Source: Clytia hemisphaerica
Taxonomy: Eukaryota > Cnidaria > Hydrozoa > Leptothecata > Clytiidae
Reading direction: 5' to 3'
Assembly (NCBI GenBank): GCA_902728285.1
Contig: CACVBU010000821.1
Location: 1,647,059 to 1,711,058 of the forward strand
DNA length: 64,000 bases
Each line of letters opens with the position of its first letter. Position 1 is the stretch's first letter. This document shows positions 34,939 to 47,061 of the stretch, piece after piece. The translations under genes were made by a program, and so were the position numbers. The notes beneath the pieces were generated by a model. The model worked only from the letters and a program-made list of their open reading frames with translations, did no database searches and was not told where the DNA came from.

Positions 34939-37900
34939 TCATTTCATTCTGCACGGTACCATGACGTAATCAAAGATAAAGAATAAGAATTCGAAAGCCG
35001 TGATCAAACTGAATCCAAGACACAATCCAACACTTCCACCTATAGATCCTATGGAATGACGTAACAAGGAAAACAGAATTGATTTTGGGGAGAAAAACTT
35101 CAACGAGGGTTGATTCTATAGTTTATCGACGAGTTATAACTAATAGTCGTGTAAGGAAAGAAACGGAGTCCATTTTTAGATGTTTTCTTGTAAATTCATT
35201 ACCAGACCCTGAAAAGTCGACCGCGCCGTGAAAAGCCTGTTATTCGGTTTGTTTGTTTGCAGAGTGGAAAGTTTTTTCGAAATACACCGAGCTAAATATT
35301 TTTCCAAGTAAGATATCAATACACCCCCCTTCTCACAGACCCGGTGGAATTTTGTCGACCAGTGGGGTTAAAAATAAGAGACCAAAACTCAATGGGGATC
35401 GATATTCCCTTGTTTTTTATTAGAGTGTAATTTTCTACTAGGGACGATGTTTTTACCTATTTTTCCAATGGGAAGGGTTCCCAGTGGGTCTGTGAAAAGG
35501 GGTGTATCAAAAAGTTTTTAACCATTTAAAAACCCTCCTCACAGATAGGATGGAACAAGTGACATCCCAATCCCATCCAAAGATTATGCAAATTGAAAAT
35601 AAAAATAATCCTACCCATCAAATGGGTCCAGGTGACAGTTCTTAATGATTCTTCAACAAGTACCGAATAATCTTGAAACGATATCAGTATTCCCACCATG
35701 TTATTCCTGTGAGAAAAAAGAGGTCGATGTGATCTATTTTTGCGAAGGTATATAGATATAGCTTGGCTGATCCAGAAACACGTAGCTTTTATTGTACTTT
35801 TTCCTGCCAGGAATCGTATGGCTTTTTTAAGGAAATGACACTAAGTAAATCGTACCAACAAAGTGATATAAAATTTCCTGTTGTGATATAGATATCCATG
35901 TGTTTTCTCGGAAATTGTCAAACATAATGAGCTTTGCATAATAGTAAGAGAGTAAAGTTTATAAGAATCACAACTTTAATCACTCACTAACCTGACATAG
36001 TCTCTCGCTTGTTCAGTAGTTTTATTCCAACTTTTTAACCGTGACAGTCGGTTGAAAATACCAGTATTGCCAAGGTTACCGGAAGATAGAGACACTTGAT
36101 ACGAAATCTCATCGCACTGTTTTGGACACTTTGCCCAACAATCCTCTCTTTTTGTCTTGGTGAAATTCCCTGTGAGAGGAAATGGAGACATTTGTGAATG
36201 AAAAGAGAAACTTCTTGTACAAAGTGTTTATACAAGTTCAGTTCAGTTTTTCAGTTTTACCCGATTCCGCAATTCCGCTAATTTCCGTCTAACCGTCTAA
36301 AAATGAACCGAAATTCCGTCACCAAAAATTCTTTTGAAATTCAAAATTCCACGATTTTTTAATATTTTTTGCCACTTCCGAAATTCCACAAAACTTTTAG
36401 CTAAATTCCGTTTTTCCGCACTAAAATTGTCTAATGTCGGCGTCGGAGAACCCAATTTCCGTAATTCCGTCTAAGTTTTCGCAAATTTGCCACTCGTCCG
36501 AAAAAAGGGCCGCGATTCTGCTTCTCCTCCAACCATGAACCCCCTTAATGAACTTACTTCTGGTCTTTAAATAACATTCATTTTCCTTCAAGCCACAAAT
36601 CTCCGTGCCTTTAAAAATAAACGATCGACAAGATTTAGTAATATATTCTTGGTGCAAAGACTTTAGCGAGTTTCATAAAATAAAAAAGGTGTGAGAACAG
36701 CTTGGGATCTCATTTTACTACCATCGGGAGAGGGCATAATTTAGTTAGACAATTTTAAGAAAGCAACATAGATATGACATTCAAGGATTGTCTACTAGTA
36801 CATAGGTAACGATTTTCAATGTCTGCCTAATCATCGACTTTAATATTAGAGATAAAAAAGTCAAAGCAAGAAAACCAACCGTTGGTGACTTCATCTTGTA
36901 CTTCATAGCCAACACAGCCACACTTTATGTACACTTTTTGTAAAATACAATCCATCCAACACATGGCTTGTGTGTATGGATATTCTCTTCGGATGATCTG
37001 ATACTCCTCTACCCCACAACCGTTTGGAAAGGGCTGTGGTATCCTGATTGCCTACAAAAAAAATATTTTTTTAAAGAAATAATATAACTTTTTTTGTTGA
37101 CTAAGTCTTAGAGATTATGGAATATCAGAACCATTGAATTTCAAGCCGCAAGCTAGAAAGGAATCCCCAACAGTCCCCAACATTTACCAAGCATGAAAAA
37201 GTTAAGCCTTAAAATTTGGACCACAAATTGGACGACAGACGGATTGAATCTAGCGCTTTCTCTGTTTTCACGTCTTACGTTACATTTTTTCAAATTCTGG
37301 CGATAAATGTTACTTCCAATCCAGCATTTGTATGAAAACCAGGTGGTTCGTGCAACTAAGTAGAAAATGTCTTTAAATCCTTCATAGGAGATTTGACTCC
37401 AGCTTTCGGGTTGAAACTATCAGAGGTTTCCTTTAGACTAAGATAAAGATATGGCATTTGAGAAGATGAGAGTTTATCAGGTGAGAATGTCTTGGACTGT
37501 GTTCATTATAAGAAACGCGGGATTACCTTTTTCAACGATAGTTTGACATAAGCCAAATCACCAGGTCTACTAACAAATGAAGTCGTTCCATCAAAAACTT
37601 TATACGGGTGACCATAAGAGCTGATAGTGATACTTATACCCTGGGCAGGGAAACCGAAGCTGAAATCATCATATAGCTTGAGATCGAGAAGAAGAGTGAA
37701 GCCTTCGATTGGTGATAAGGTAGCCGGTTTACGTGAAGTTGTATGCTTTCGGAACGAGTTGAATTGAAAACACATTGAACTCCCAAACCATGTGTATACC
37801 GTCTTGAAATCTTCCGTCGTGCATCCTTTACCGTAAAACAGACAGGGAGTTTGCATAAACTGTTTAGGAATATCTCCTGATGTCATATCGGTGTAGTTTA

Positions 37901-38372
37901 GTTGATACAGAGCGGCGACACTGTAAAGATTCGTAATGTTGGCAGCTTTTAGAGTCACGAATTTCGCCAACGCTTGCTTTATAAGTGGATCCTCAATGGA
38001 CTTGTGAGAAGCTGGATCAAAAGTCATGTTTAATGAACGAAAAATATTTTGTAGTTTAGTTTGAGAAGCAGAATTGAAGGGGCATACAGTAATAGTAGGG
38101 AATTGAATTTCTCCCATGTCGTCGTGCAGGGTTGTGAGTGTGGTGGTCGTCTTGTATTGAACAAAGTCGACGATGATTTGATAAAATAACAAGAAAGATA
38201 GTGCAAAGATGAGCGTATTCAAAAGAAACCATAAAAACCGTCTGCTCCAGTGTTGTTGGTCGAACATATAACGAAATCCATGGATTGTTACGTCATTTGA
38301 AAATCGATCAAAAAGTCGGTAACGTTCTTTTTGTATTTTTAGATATGGGCTCATTTCGCTTTGAACTTTCAT
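34939..38372 (-). CDS. DEG/ENaC-family cation channel subunit (ASIC-like), five exons
   Basis: Minus-strand exons, in order: 38372-37527, 37051-36880, 36608-36558, 36169-35988, 35115-34939; frame-consistent, 475 aa. A plasma-membrane subunit of a trimeric Na+-selective channel of the amiloride-sensitive family. Visible: gating His-Gly in TIHGFRYMF (31-32); TM1 about 46-68; FPTITVC just after it; a Cys-rich ectodomain with CGCVGYEV and CWAKCPKQC; TM2 about 445-467 with GGSVGLCLGFS, where GFS (451-453) occupies the GxS selectivity filter. An acceptor at 38397 keeps the frame open a few codons upstream, so an extra 5' exon is possible. The exon 4 donor is taken as TTA|GTGAGT because CAG|GTTAGT would bring a stop in exon 5. 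The stretch before TM2 is several residues shorter than usual. The activating ligand is unknown. Confidence 0.85.
35322..35504. mobile_element. hAT-like MITE in DEG/ENaC intron 4
   Basis: Ends CACCCCCCTTCTCACAGACC and GTCTGTGAAAAGGGGTG; 8-bp flanks TATCAATA and TATCAAAA. Shorter than its relatives through internal loss. Confidence 0.8.
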
Positions 38373-38396
38373 TGCCACTATCTCCCTAAGATATCC

Positions 38397-39351
38397 TGAA
38401 AAAACTAACTTGAAAAATTAAATAGGAAGGTCTTGTTGATGAAAAAGTAAATTCTAAGGATTCTGGCGAAAATAATTTTTTATCAGCAAACAGATTTTAC
38501 TGTAACATTTTACCAATGTTGAAACACTCTGAAGAAATTATCAAAAGAATTTCCCTCTACAGACAGATCCTATGGTCAGATTATGGAAAGTGAAAAACTT
38601 CAAAGGATAAAAGAACTTTTTCCACCAAATGAATTTTTGCAATAATTTCTTTCCCCCATGAATGGAAGAAAATGATTGAAGCAAAACAATGAAAACGATA
38701 TTGAAGTTTTTAGATACTAATTGTAATTCGAAATCGTAATTCGATTAGCACATTCTATTATCAAAATAATTTTAACACGAGGAATATAATTTAATGGAAA
38801 ATGAAAGAAAAAGGAGCGTCTCTGTATTTTCTCAAAAATCATTAGAAATTTGATCTAAAATTTTATCCTCGGACCTTAGAGCCAATTGATAATCAACCAA
38901 GTAAAAGTTGGTGACCCGAATCAATGTGATCAGAAAAAAATACAATTTAAAAGATGTAAGCGTAAATATAACATTGTAAAATTTAAAGATTTCAAACACT
39001 TTTCCAATGCAAGCTGTATAAAACGATAATATTATACACGATAACTTTGTGATTCTCAAAAAAGCTTTAACAAGAGAAGGGTGTGGTTTCCTACAAAGTG
39101 AAGTCAAAATTTGGGTTGGATAAATAACGCTCTTAATAGCAATAGTAATTCTGATAATTTATCTAAAAATCGCCAACCAAATTTTAATACAAAGCTCTCA
39201 CACCACTTTCTTAATCACTGAATTTACGACCTAGTCAGCAATAAAAAACAATCAATTGGTTAAATGGAACACCCAGCCCCTACATTAAATAAAATGAGTG
39301 GGGCTGCGTAAGAAATTGAGGGCTGTTGTTCGACTAAGGGAAAACAGAGAT
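38397..39351. other. Spacer between the two channel genes
   Basis: AT-rich, with no convincing exon. A minus-strand open frame at 38832-39107 is hydrophobic but has no splice or homology support. It probably holds the promoter of the 34.9-38.4 kb gene and the 3' UTR of the 39.35-41.65 kb gene. Confidence 0.4.
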
Positions 39352-41653
39352 TCAGTTATTAGTTGGTTCAGTAGTTTGATGATGGAGACCATGCAAATGT
39401 AAATGTTGCTCCAAATGTTGATGGTACAGAAGCTCTGCCATATGTTTTTTACCAAACAAAAACAATCCAACGGCAATGACAACCTCAAGTGCTGAACAAA
39501 TGGAGGACCCATTGAGTAAACCGATCAATCCACCCATGTCAGCCACCATAATATTCCATTCATATAATTTCTTTTCCACTACATAATCAACGGTATCAGA
39601 ATTGACCAATTTGATCATGAAGTTTGCCATTTTGGGGTCCATTGTTGGTCCAAGTTGTTCGACGCTTGTTTTAACTTGTGTTTGTCTACAGGGTGGATCA
39701 CATTCACGTAGTTTATTGGTTTGAATGTCGGTTTGTTTGAGGTTCTTGCGACATTGGTTGAATTCGCCCAATGTCTGAGCTTTCCCATATTTCTCAAATA
39801 AATGATCACTTATGAAAGGATAAAAATAATCATCTACGCTGCCACAATTTTCTAATTCAGTGACCGGTATACGTAAATCTATGCATAATTTACGAGAATA
39901 TTGCGACATAGTTACCGACGATTCTGGCATACGAACATCACGACATTGTGAAGGATACGGTTTCGGTAAACGTTCGTAATTTGTTGCTTTTAGATTCAAG
40001 CGTTGTGACATGCTGGGCATGACAAGAGTAGCAGTAACTCCTTGACTTAACTCGAAATATTCACCAGGACCATGTGTCACTACAAAACCAAACACATTTT
40101 GAGGATCTTTCATTTCAATATCCATAATGGCAAGACCATATTTCCCTTTTGTGACGTTACCAGCCGGATTCCAAGTGACGCAACGATGATTATACAATGA
40201 TAGGGATTCAAAATGATTCATTTTCACTTTCTCCAAATGTTTATTATAAGTCTGAACAGAGATTTTGAGAAGGGGATGTTCGTAAACTCCATCAGCATTA
40301 ATGAAGCCAGGTGATCCTTTAGTGTTCCTCATTCGATACTCTTTGTCGCAAATTGGCGCCCCTTGCACAGATTCTTCCTCCACGGGCAAATCACAAACCG
40401 TCATTGGCCTATAAATGATGGCTTTATCACATATAGTTACACTGGGGAAAGTTACTTCACCTTTATAGCGGATCTCAAAATTGGTATAGATACCATAATC
40501 CAAGTATTTACTCATTTGCCCTGAAACATGGATCATGATTAAGATGCATAGGACGGTTAAAACACACCCCCAAAATATGCGCTCCCATAATTGACCGTGT
40601 AAGGCTCTTGTTAAACCATGAAGAGTGAAGTTTTGAGTGTATGTTTTCATGGTTTTCTTCCATAATGGTTCTTCCTCTTTATCTGATTGGTCAGTTTGAT
40701 TTGCGTTGATGGTATTTCCAGTGTTGACGCTGACTTCATTTTTGTTTGTGCCACCAAAATTTGCTGTTTCAGTAGTGAAATCTGCTTTCGTCGAAAAAGT
40801 CGACTCACCTGAAAATTAATGAAAAGTTGATCTAGAGGTTGTAAAATTAATTTGAAATTTTCATGAATACTTTTTTACGACCCTGAACTTAAATTTCAGG
40901 TAATTGCTTGGAAACTAAGCTCATCAAAGAGGTTGAGCATTTCTGATGGATTTTGACTTTCCCTTAAAAAAGGCAATACAAGAGACAACTGTAAGAAAAT
41001 GGTATCATTTCTCATGTTTTGACGTCAAGATATCGACATAATTCTACTTGAAATTTTGTTTTATTATATATTGCTGACTATGCACTCTTCATGTCAAGGG
41101 TTTGATCACTAGATCATGAAATACAGGTCGAAAACAAACTATACAGTATTTAATTGTGTTCGTGTGTTGATCTTTAAAGTGATACTTAATACAAGTTTTG
41201 AAAGTAGTAAGTAGAACGACTCCCTCAAAGGGTCAAAAATTCTTTAAATTTGGACTAAAATTTGAAAATAATGGCTGAAATTTGGGGAAAAAAGTCTCTC
41301 TAAGGGTGGCAAAAACGTCAAAAATGGGACAAAATTTTCGAAATTTAGTCTCTCTAAGGGTCGATCTTCGAACATTGGCTCGGACATACCCACCCATCTC
41401 ACAAACCTAGGGTAACAGTCAAGCAAGGTAAGATATCCTTGAAGTCTTATAGTAGATCCTTACGTTGGCAGGTGTTAGCAGTTGGTTTGGTATAAATAGT
41501 GAGCAGCGGAAGGGCTATACAAAAAATTTAATCAACACCTTCTTGCCTAACCATCATTTATAGAAATACTGTAGAAATAGAAATGATAAAGAAGCATGAT
41601 ACTGTATCAAATCAAGAACATTATAAATTACCTGTACCCGCTGCGTCTGTCAT
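39352..41653 (-). CDS. DEG/ENaC-family cation channel subunit, divergent type, two exons
   Basis: Exon 1 (41653-41632) gives only MTDAAGT plus one base. It joins in frame to one large exon, 40808-39352 (donor ACAG|GTAATT, acceptor TTTTCAG|GTGAG); 492 aa. An acidic, Asn/Thr-rich N-terminal tail of about 60 residues precedes the gating motif TLHG (71-72). TM1 is about 85-103, followed by FPSVTIC; then a Cys-containing ectodomain with a late CRKNLKQ...CDPPCRQ segment, and TM2 about 430-459 with MGGLIGLLNGSS, GSS (441-443) being the selectivity filter. The C-terminal tail is His-rich: 7 His in residues 470-485. The nearly intronless body and low similarity to the neighbouring channel mean this is not a recent tandem duplicate of it. 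Gating stimulus unknown. Confidence 0.88.
41219..41400. repeat. TCTCTAAGGGTC-type interspersed repeat
   Basis: ACTCCCTCAAAGGGTCAAAA, GTCTCTCTAAGGGTGGCAAA and GTCTCTCTAAGGGTCGATC at intervals. Lies in intron 1 of the 39-kb channel gene. Confidence 0.55.
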
Positions 41654-42962
41654 ATTGTTTTTATTTCAGGCCATCAATTTGGTTGAAATCTTCTCTTTCA
41701 GTCTTTGAAAGCTTGCAAAAATGCAAAGTCGTTGCGTTTGTTTACATGTAAAATATGAAGACGTTACAGTGCAAATCATTCTAAAGAAATATTATATTGA
41801 CACTTCAATGTCTTCTTTCAATTTAAAATTTAAAAAGCAAGCGGGAAAAAGGAGTACCGTCAATCAGAAAGTAGACCAGAAAGGCTTTACGGCTAGAAGA
41901 AGTTGTAGAGATATGAATATATATCTGTCAAGAAAGGGTATCAAAATCACTTAAAATCTCTCTGCTATCAGGGATCACGATCTTTGGTCTCACGATCAAA
42001 ATTTGGTGAAATTTTGACTAAAATCTCTCAAACAGGATCTCAAAAATGTTCTCTCAAAAGATTCGATTTTGCATTTTTGGTTCGGATACCCGTCACCTCG
42101 TAAACCTTTTACTTACCCTCTCCCCCGGGTGTAGGGAGGGTACTTTTTTGGGGAAAAAATGGAAAACTTTGTAATTTCAGTCTCATTCAGGGTTCACTTT
42201 TCCCATCATTTTGAGCATGAAAGTTCAAATACATAAATAAACTCGCTACTTTTGGTACAGAGGTACTTTGAAGCCTCCTGATCTTGACTATACCTTAGCT
42301 AGCGGCCTTATAGCGGCCCTTTGGTGTTATTTTTTTCGTTGCTGGCGCAAGGGATCGGAATTAAATCAGAGACAGGTAAAAAATGAGTGTGATTTTTTTT
42401 CGTGCCCTTCGTGCCTTTCAAAAAAAAGTTCGGGTCAAGATGAATATTTTACAAGAATTTTTGTCATTGGATTGGTCGTTAGCTATTCAAACAAAAACTT
42501 TTATTATATTTATTTAAAGAACGCGTCATCTCTATTGTTTTGAATAACCAATTATGTGAGCATCTTATAAAAACTTCAACCCAACTGAAAAGTTCGTGCG
42601 TTTTGAAATAAAAGCCCAGACCTAGTCTAACAAGACTAATAGCCATACGAACTAATATGTGTTATCATTAAGTTTTCATTCTTTTGAAAGAGTCAATTTT
42701 TTGCAACATCATAAAGGAGAGTGGGGAGGTGAAAAGCAGTGCTCCATGACCCACCAATTGTCATAAAGGAGAGGAATTTAATGAATTTCATTTTCAAGAC
42801 ATTTTCAAAGTGTACTTCTAAGAAGTAAATCCAATTTCCAGTACTAAAAATAAATTTACAAATTTGACTCTAACTATATACAAACATAATAAAAATTGGA
42901 TGGAATGGTTACTTCCCATATTCGAGTTTATCATTTTTCTATATTTCAAAAATGCGTTATCA
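41654..42962. other. Spacer between channel gene and kinase gene
   Basis: About 41950-42200 carries another TCTCT/AGGGTC repeat ending in a CTCCCCCGGGTGTAGGGAGGG G/C-run segment. A plus-strand open frame at 42268-42543 has no support. Minus-strand AATAAA motifs at 42500-42505 and 42509-42514 could serve the kinase gene. Confidence 0.4.
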
Positions 42963-45164
42963 TCAACTTTGCGGTTTATGACGAGAGCGTTTTTGAATTC
43001 GTTCATCAGAGGCAGCCCTCATAACGCTATTTGTGAGGTTGATAGCAGGTAGCTTCAACCCATCATCTGTCCTGTCTGTAGTCAAGTCAGTACTGGATCG
43101 CGGTCGACCAGATGAGCAATTTTGACCTGCTATATCCAGTTTATTATCGATATTATCATTTTTTCGAAAACTATTGGAGAATAAGAATGTATTTTCCACT
43201 AAACGCCTTGATAGTACAGCCTCATCTCGGTGTGTTTTTCGTTTTAACAAAGCACATGTGGCTAGTGCTGCGGTTTTAAATGTCATTGGGTTTACTCTCC
43301 TCAAGAAATTTTTCGTGGAAGCCTAAAATTGAGAGTTAAATTAAACGTTATAGTGATTGTTTACACAAACTCGTTTGAGAATCAACATAAGAACACAGCA
43401 TAGAGTAAAACGAAATTGATTGTGAACCAAATGAACCAAAATCAAAATAACCGAGCTGTAGCAAAAAAGAAGGTTCTTGTAAAGAAGGGTGTCTACAGAT
43501 TTTTTTTCGGCATTTTCAAGGTTTTCAAGACTTTTTAGGTCATTTTTAAGTGGGTTTTCAAGGCTTTTTTACTCAGTTGACATGCCTCTCAGATGAGTTT
43601 TTCCCAGAAAATTTGTAGTTTTCATGGTTCTCAAAGTAGGTTGCTTCATTTTCAAGGTTTTCAAGGTCCCGTAGACACCCTGGTAAAAAAGGTGGTAAAT
43701 TATTGTACCTACTTCAGCTAATACTGGTAACGTGAGATTATTCATGAAATTTACAACGGAAAAATTGTCTTGCTTCAACCCCCCGCTCTCTATGCCTGTG
43801 AAATGATTAAAAAAAGTAATTACCGTTCGACGAAACCATTTGTTGTATAACACACCACTAGCTTTGATTCGTCTACGAGGGTTCCTTTCCAACATCAAAC
43901 CGATCAATTGTTTGGCTTCCTTCGAAATATCATTCCACTCTGTTTCAGGGAATTCTAGTTTCGTGTTCATTATCAGTTCAAATTTTCGCCCCATATCTAT
44001 ATCATCAAAAGGAACGTATCGACATAATATTAAGTAGAATAAAATACCCATCGACCAAATATCAACAGCTATTCCGTATGGTTTAAACTCTAATATCTCA
44101 GGAGCAACATAACTGGGCGAGCCACACACTCTGGTAAATCCATCCAATGTTTTGGTTTCTTCTGCAAGTCCGAAATCACACAATTTTAGAGTGTAATTCA
44201 AATCCTGTTTATTGTCCTTGAATAATAAAACATTCTCTGGCTTGATATCACGATGCGCTAATTTCATGGAATGCATATAATTAATGGCCGAAGCAATCTG
44301 TAAACAAAAATGACGCGCCGTTTCTTCCAATAATTGTTCTTCTTTCTTCTGTATAAATTCTTGCAAGTCACCGTGCTGAAAAAAAGAAAGTCTGACATGA
44401 ATTCGTTGTTTGACAATACCAAGGTCCATCAACCTTATTTACCTTAACTGTTAGATATTTGTTCAAATGCAACCTCAACCAATCACTTTTCGTCTTTTTT
44501 TTTTCACTGGTCTATTGTATCACACTCCAAGTGGAATCTCCACGAGAAATCAGTGAAAGAGTAGCCCATAGACTACTTTTTATAAAAACAAATTATATAA
44601 GATCATAAAGTTTTGAAGGTCAAAATAATAAGAAGAAGTTGAAAATAGTTTAACGTTTGAGAGTTCTTAAAATCTGAGAACTCTCGATAAACATTTCATT
44701 TCCCTTCGAAAGTGTAATTATCACCTGAGTCTTATACATTTTTCTATTCACTCACTCACGAAAAGATTATCGAAGTATCCCTAGATCTTATATCACTCTA
44801 ACTATCGAAATATAATAATTTCTCGGTGAAGTTCATTTGAGATGAACGCAAAAAGACCACCTACCTCTGTCAGTTCAGTCAAGACGATGATTTGATCTTT
44901 GGCATAAAACACATCCACGAATTGTAACAAGTTTGTGTGTTTCAGTTTACGCATCACGTTCACCTCATCACGAACCATTTCTAAGATATCCTCATAATCA
45001 TCACGGTTCTCGTCGGATGCCGGTAATTTCACAATTTTCGCCGCGTACATCGATCTCGAAAACTTATGACGTACTTTACGGACCAGGGAAAAGTTTCCAC
45101 TACCAAGCATCTTTGAAAAGACATACGAGTCGCGAAAGTTTCGTGATTGCGCTGACATGACCAT
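42963..45164 (-). CDS. CAMK-group serine/threonine protein kinase
   Basis: Minus-strand exons 45164-44865, 44375-43824, 43787-43713, 43322-42963; 428 aa. The kinase domain (about 14-281) is intact: glycine loop LGSGNFSLV (20-28), ATP lysine in YAAKIV (K43), helix-C Glu near 67, HRDIKPEN (141-148), DFG (167-169), GSPSYVAPE ending at 193, and a C-lobe with IWSMGILFY and RNPRRRI. It should phosphorylate Ser/Thr; the DFG and APE context and C-lobe are typical of calcium/calmodulin-dependent-like kinases, but the exact subfamily is not clear. The ~145-residue tail is basic then polar with no recognisable domain; calmodulin binding is possible but not shown. Exons 1-2 and 4 are firm; the exon 3 acceptor (ATAGAG|AGC) is weak and was chosen because others bring stops. 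Confidence 0.85.
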
Positions 45165-46297
45165 AATAACATCAACTTTCTATAATTTCATCATTTTACT
45201 GAATTTTCATCACAGAAATACTCGATAGCTCAAATACAACCTATTTTCGACAACTTTAAAGGTTACCAATATATACAGAACATTTCTCAATTAATAAAAT
45301 TTCATCAGCTACAATAAATTTTTCATTTGCTCCACCAACAAGGTCGTTCTTGTAAACTCTTCTTCAGAAAAAATAGATTTCTCTTTTTATGTAACTACTA
45401 ATAACAAACGTAAATTAAATATTAATCAAGATGTCCATGATAAACCAACAGATAGAAAGAGCTTTACTTTAATAGAGTTTCGGGACATTGAAACACTGTG
45501 TGACAAAACTAAAAAATGTAACAAAAATACGTTTATGCAATAGCATCTTGGTATAGAATCAGATTTCATTCAAAGGATTTCAAAAAGTAGCGATGCAAAA
45601 TAATTTTCAAGAAAGAAAACCAGACTTTAGGTTAAGCTGGAAAAGTTTAACAGTTTGTACATATTACAACATTACAAACCTTAAAAACAACGAACAAGAT
45701 TTCAATCATTTAAGAACATACCACACAATAAGTTAAACTATTTTTTTAAGGAATCACAAAAACCGCAAACATCCTTGAGAAAATAACAACAAAAATATAC
45801 ACATATGCATCCTCTTAATACAAAAGCCAACAATCAAATAATGTACATTCTTAAGTTAATCTGTCACTCTTACAAAAATAACAAATGACAGTCGATCCTT
45901 GTAAAAAGGTCAGTGTAATCTAACCCTTACCTTGGTCTTTTAAACATACAGCATGTAAAATGGAAAATATTGTATCAACCCTTTCCAAACGTGAAAGGAC
46001 CCCCAGAAAGCCTGCCCTTAACTCCTTACAACTCTACAAATTTAATGAGATAAATGTTGACAAAATAAAAATAGCATTCGATATTTCAATCAAATCAATC
46101 TAAATCTATAGTAATTGATTTTCCTTTCACCCCAGCTTTTCTTATCCACTGTAGTATGTATGATTTGTAGTGTGGGTTTTGATTGAAAAGAAACCTCACA
46201 AGAATTGGGAAATCAAAGTCAAGAAAATTCACCTCTTTCAAAAACGTCACAATAATTGACAGTCAACCAACCATCACATCTATTATTAATAAACTAA

Positions 46298-46458
46298 CAC
46301 GTTTTTGATTAAAGAACAAACTATATAAGAACAAAGGCTGTCTTGGAGACTTCAAACATGCAATTTATTATAGTAAGTATTCACAAAATTCTGATAAAAA
46401 GGAAACCTTTAGTCTTCGTCCGAGGGCGACTTTTTCACATTCTTATAAAAAAGACGTG
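46298..46458. mobile_element. MITE of the CACGTTTTTT family
   Basis: CACGTTTTTGATTAAAGAAC with CTATATAAGAACAAAGGCT at the left; TTCTTATAAAAAAGACGTG-TA at the right. Confidence 0.6.
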
Positions 46459-46605
46459 TAAAACAGCGGCAAAATAATCAATCACTTAGTAGTCCATAGC
46501 AACCGCAAACAGAAACAGTAAAGAGAGGGGTAAACTGATCGAAATAACAGTATCAATTCTGAGAACGAAATAGAGAAAAAAAACATAAAACGTTCGTAGG
46601 CTCCT

Positions 46606-46866
46606 AATACACTCTTCTCGAGATGCATAAATTTATTGTTGTCCTCGTTTTCAAACAGATTTCATTGCTATAAAATTATACATTCACAATGATAATTGTG
46701 TTGTTTACACCTCATGAGACATTTTGAATTTCAAGTACTTTTGTTTTAGAGTTAATGTTTGCCTTTTGGGAATTCAAATTGGTTTAAATGTATAATTTCA
46801 TAGCAATGAAATCTGTTTGAAAACGAGGACAACAATAAATTTATGCATCTCGAGAAGAGCGTATTC
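46606..46866. repeat. Foldback element with ~65-75-bp arms
   Basis: The left arm (CTTCTCGAGATGCATAAATT, TGTCCTCGTTTTCAAACAGA, TTTCATTGCTAT) is inverted almost perfectly at 46790-46866 around a ~110-base spacer. No coding sequence. Confidence 0.8.
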
Positions 46867-47061
46867 TCACAGCATTCCAATCCTCTTTGAGATTAAACGA
46901 TGGGTTGGTTGGTTTAATTAGGTTATTTCTATTATAGCTGACAATGATCAAATCAAAAACACTACTCAAAAGCCAATATTTTCGTCGAGCAGAAAAAATG
47001 GACACCAAAAAGATTAACACAGAAAAAAAGTCTTGCACATTTCGCAAAATTATATTTGTTT

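Larger units (their letters stand above)
45165..47061. other. Intergenic, AT-rich with MITEs
   Basis: No gene recognised. It probably includes the kinase promoter immediately above 45164. MITEs are listed separately at 46298 and 46606. Confidence 0.45.

Noticed and set aside
38832..39107. Hydrophobic minus-strand open frame upstream of the first DEG/ENaC gene
   Set aside because: Considered as an upstream exon, but it has no matching splice phase and no similarity to DEG/ENaC N-termini.
42268..42543. Plus-strand open frame with CxxC-like residues
   Set aside because: No splice sites, start context or family resemblance; lies beside a repeat.
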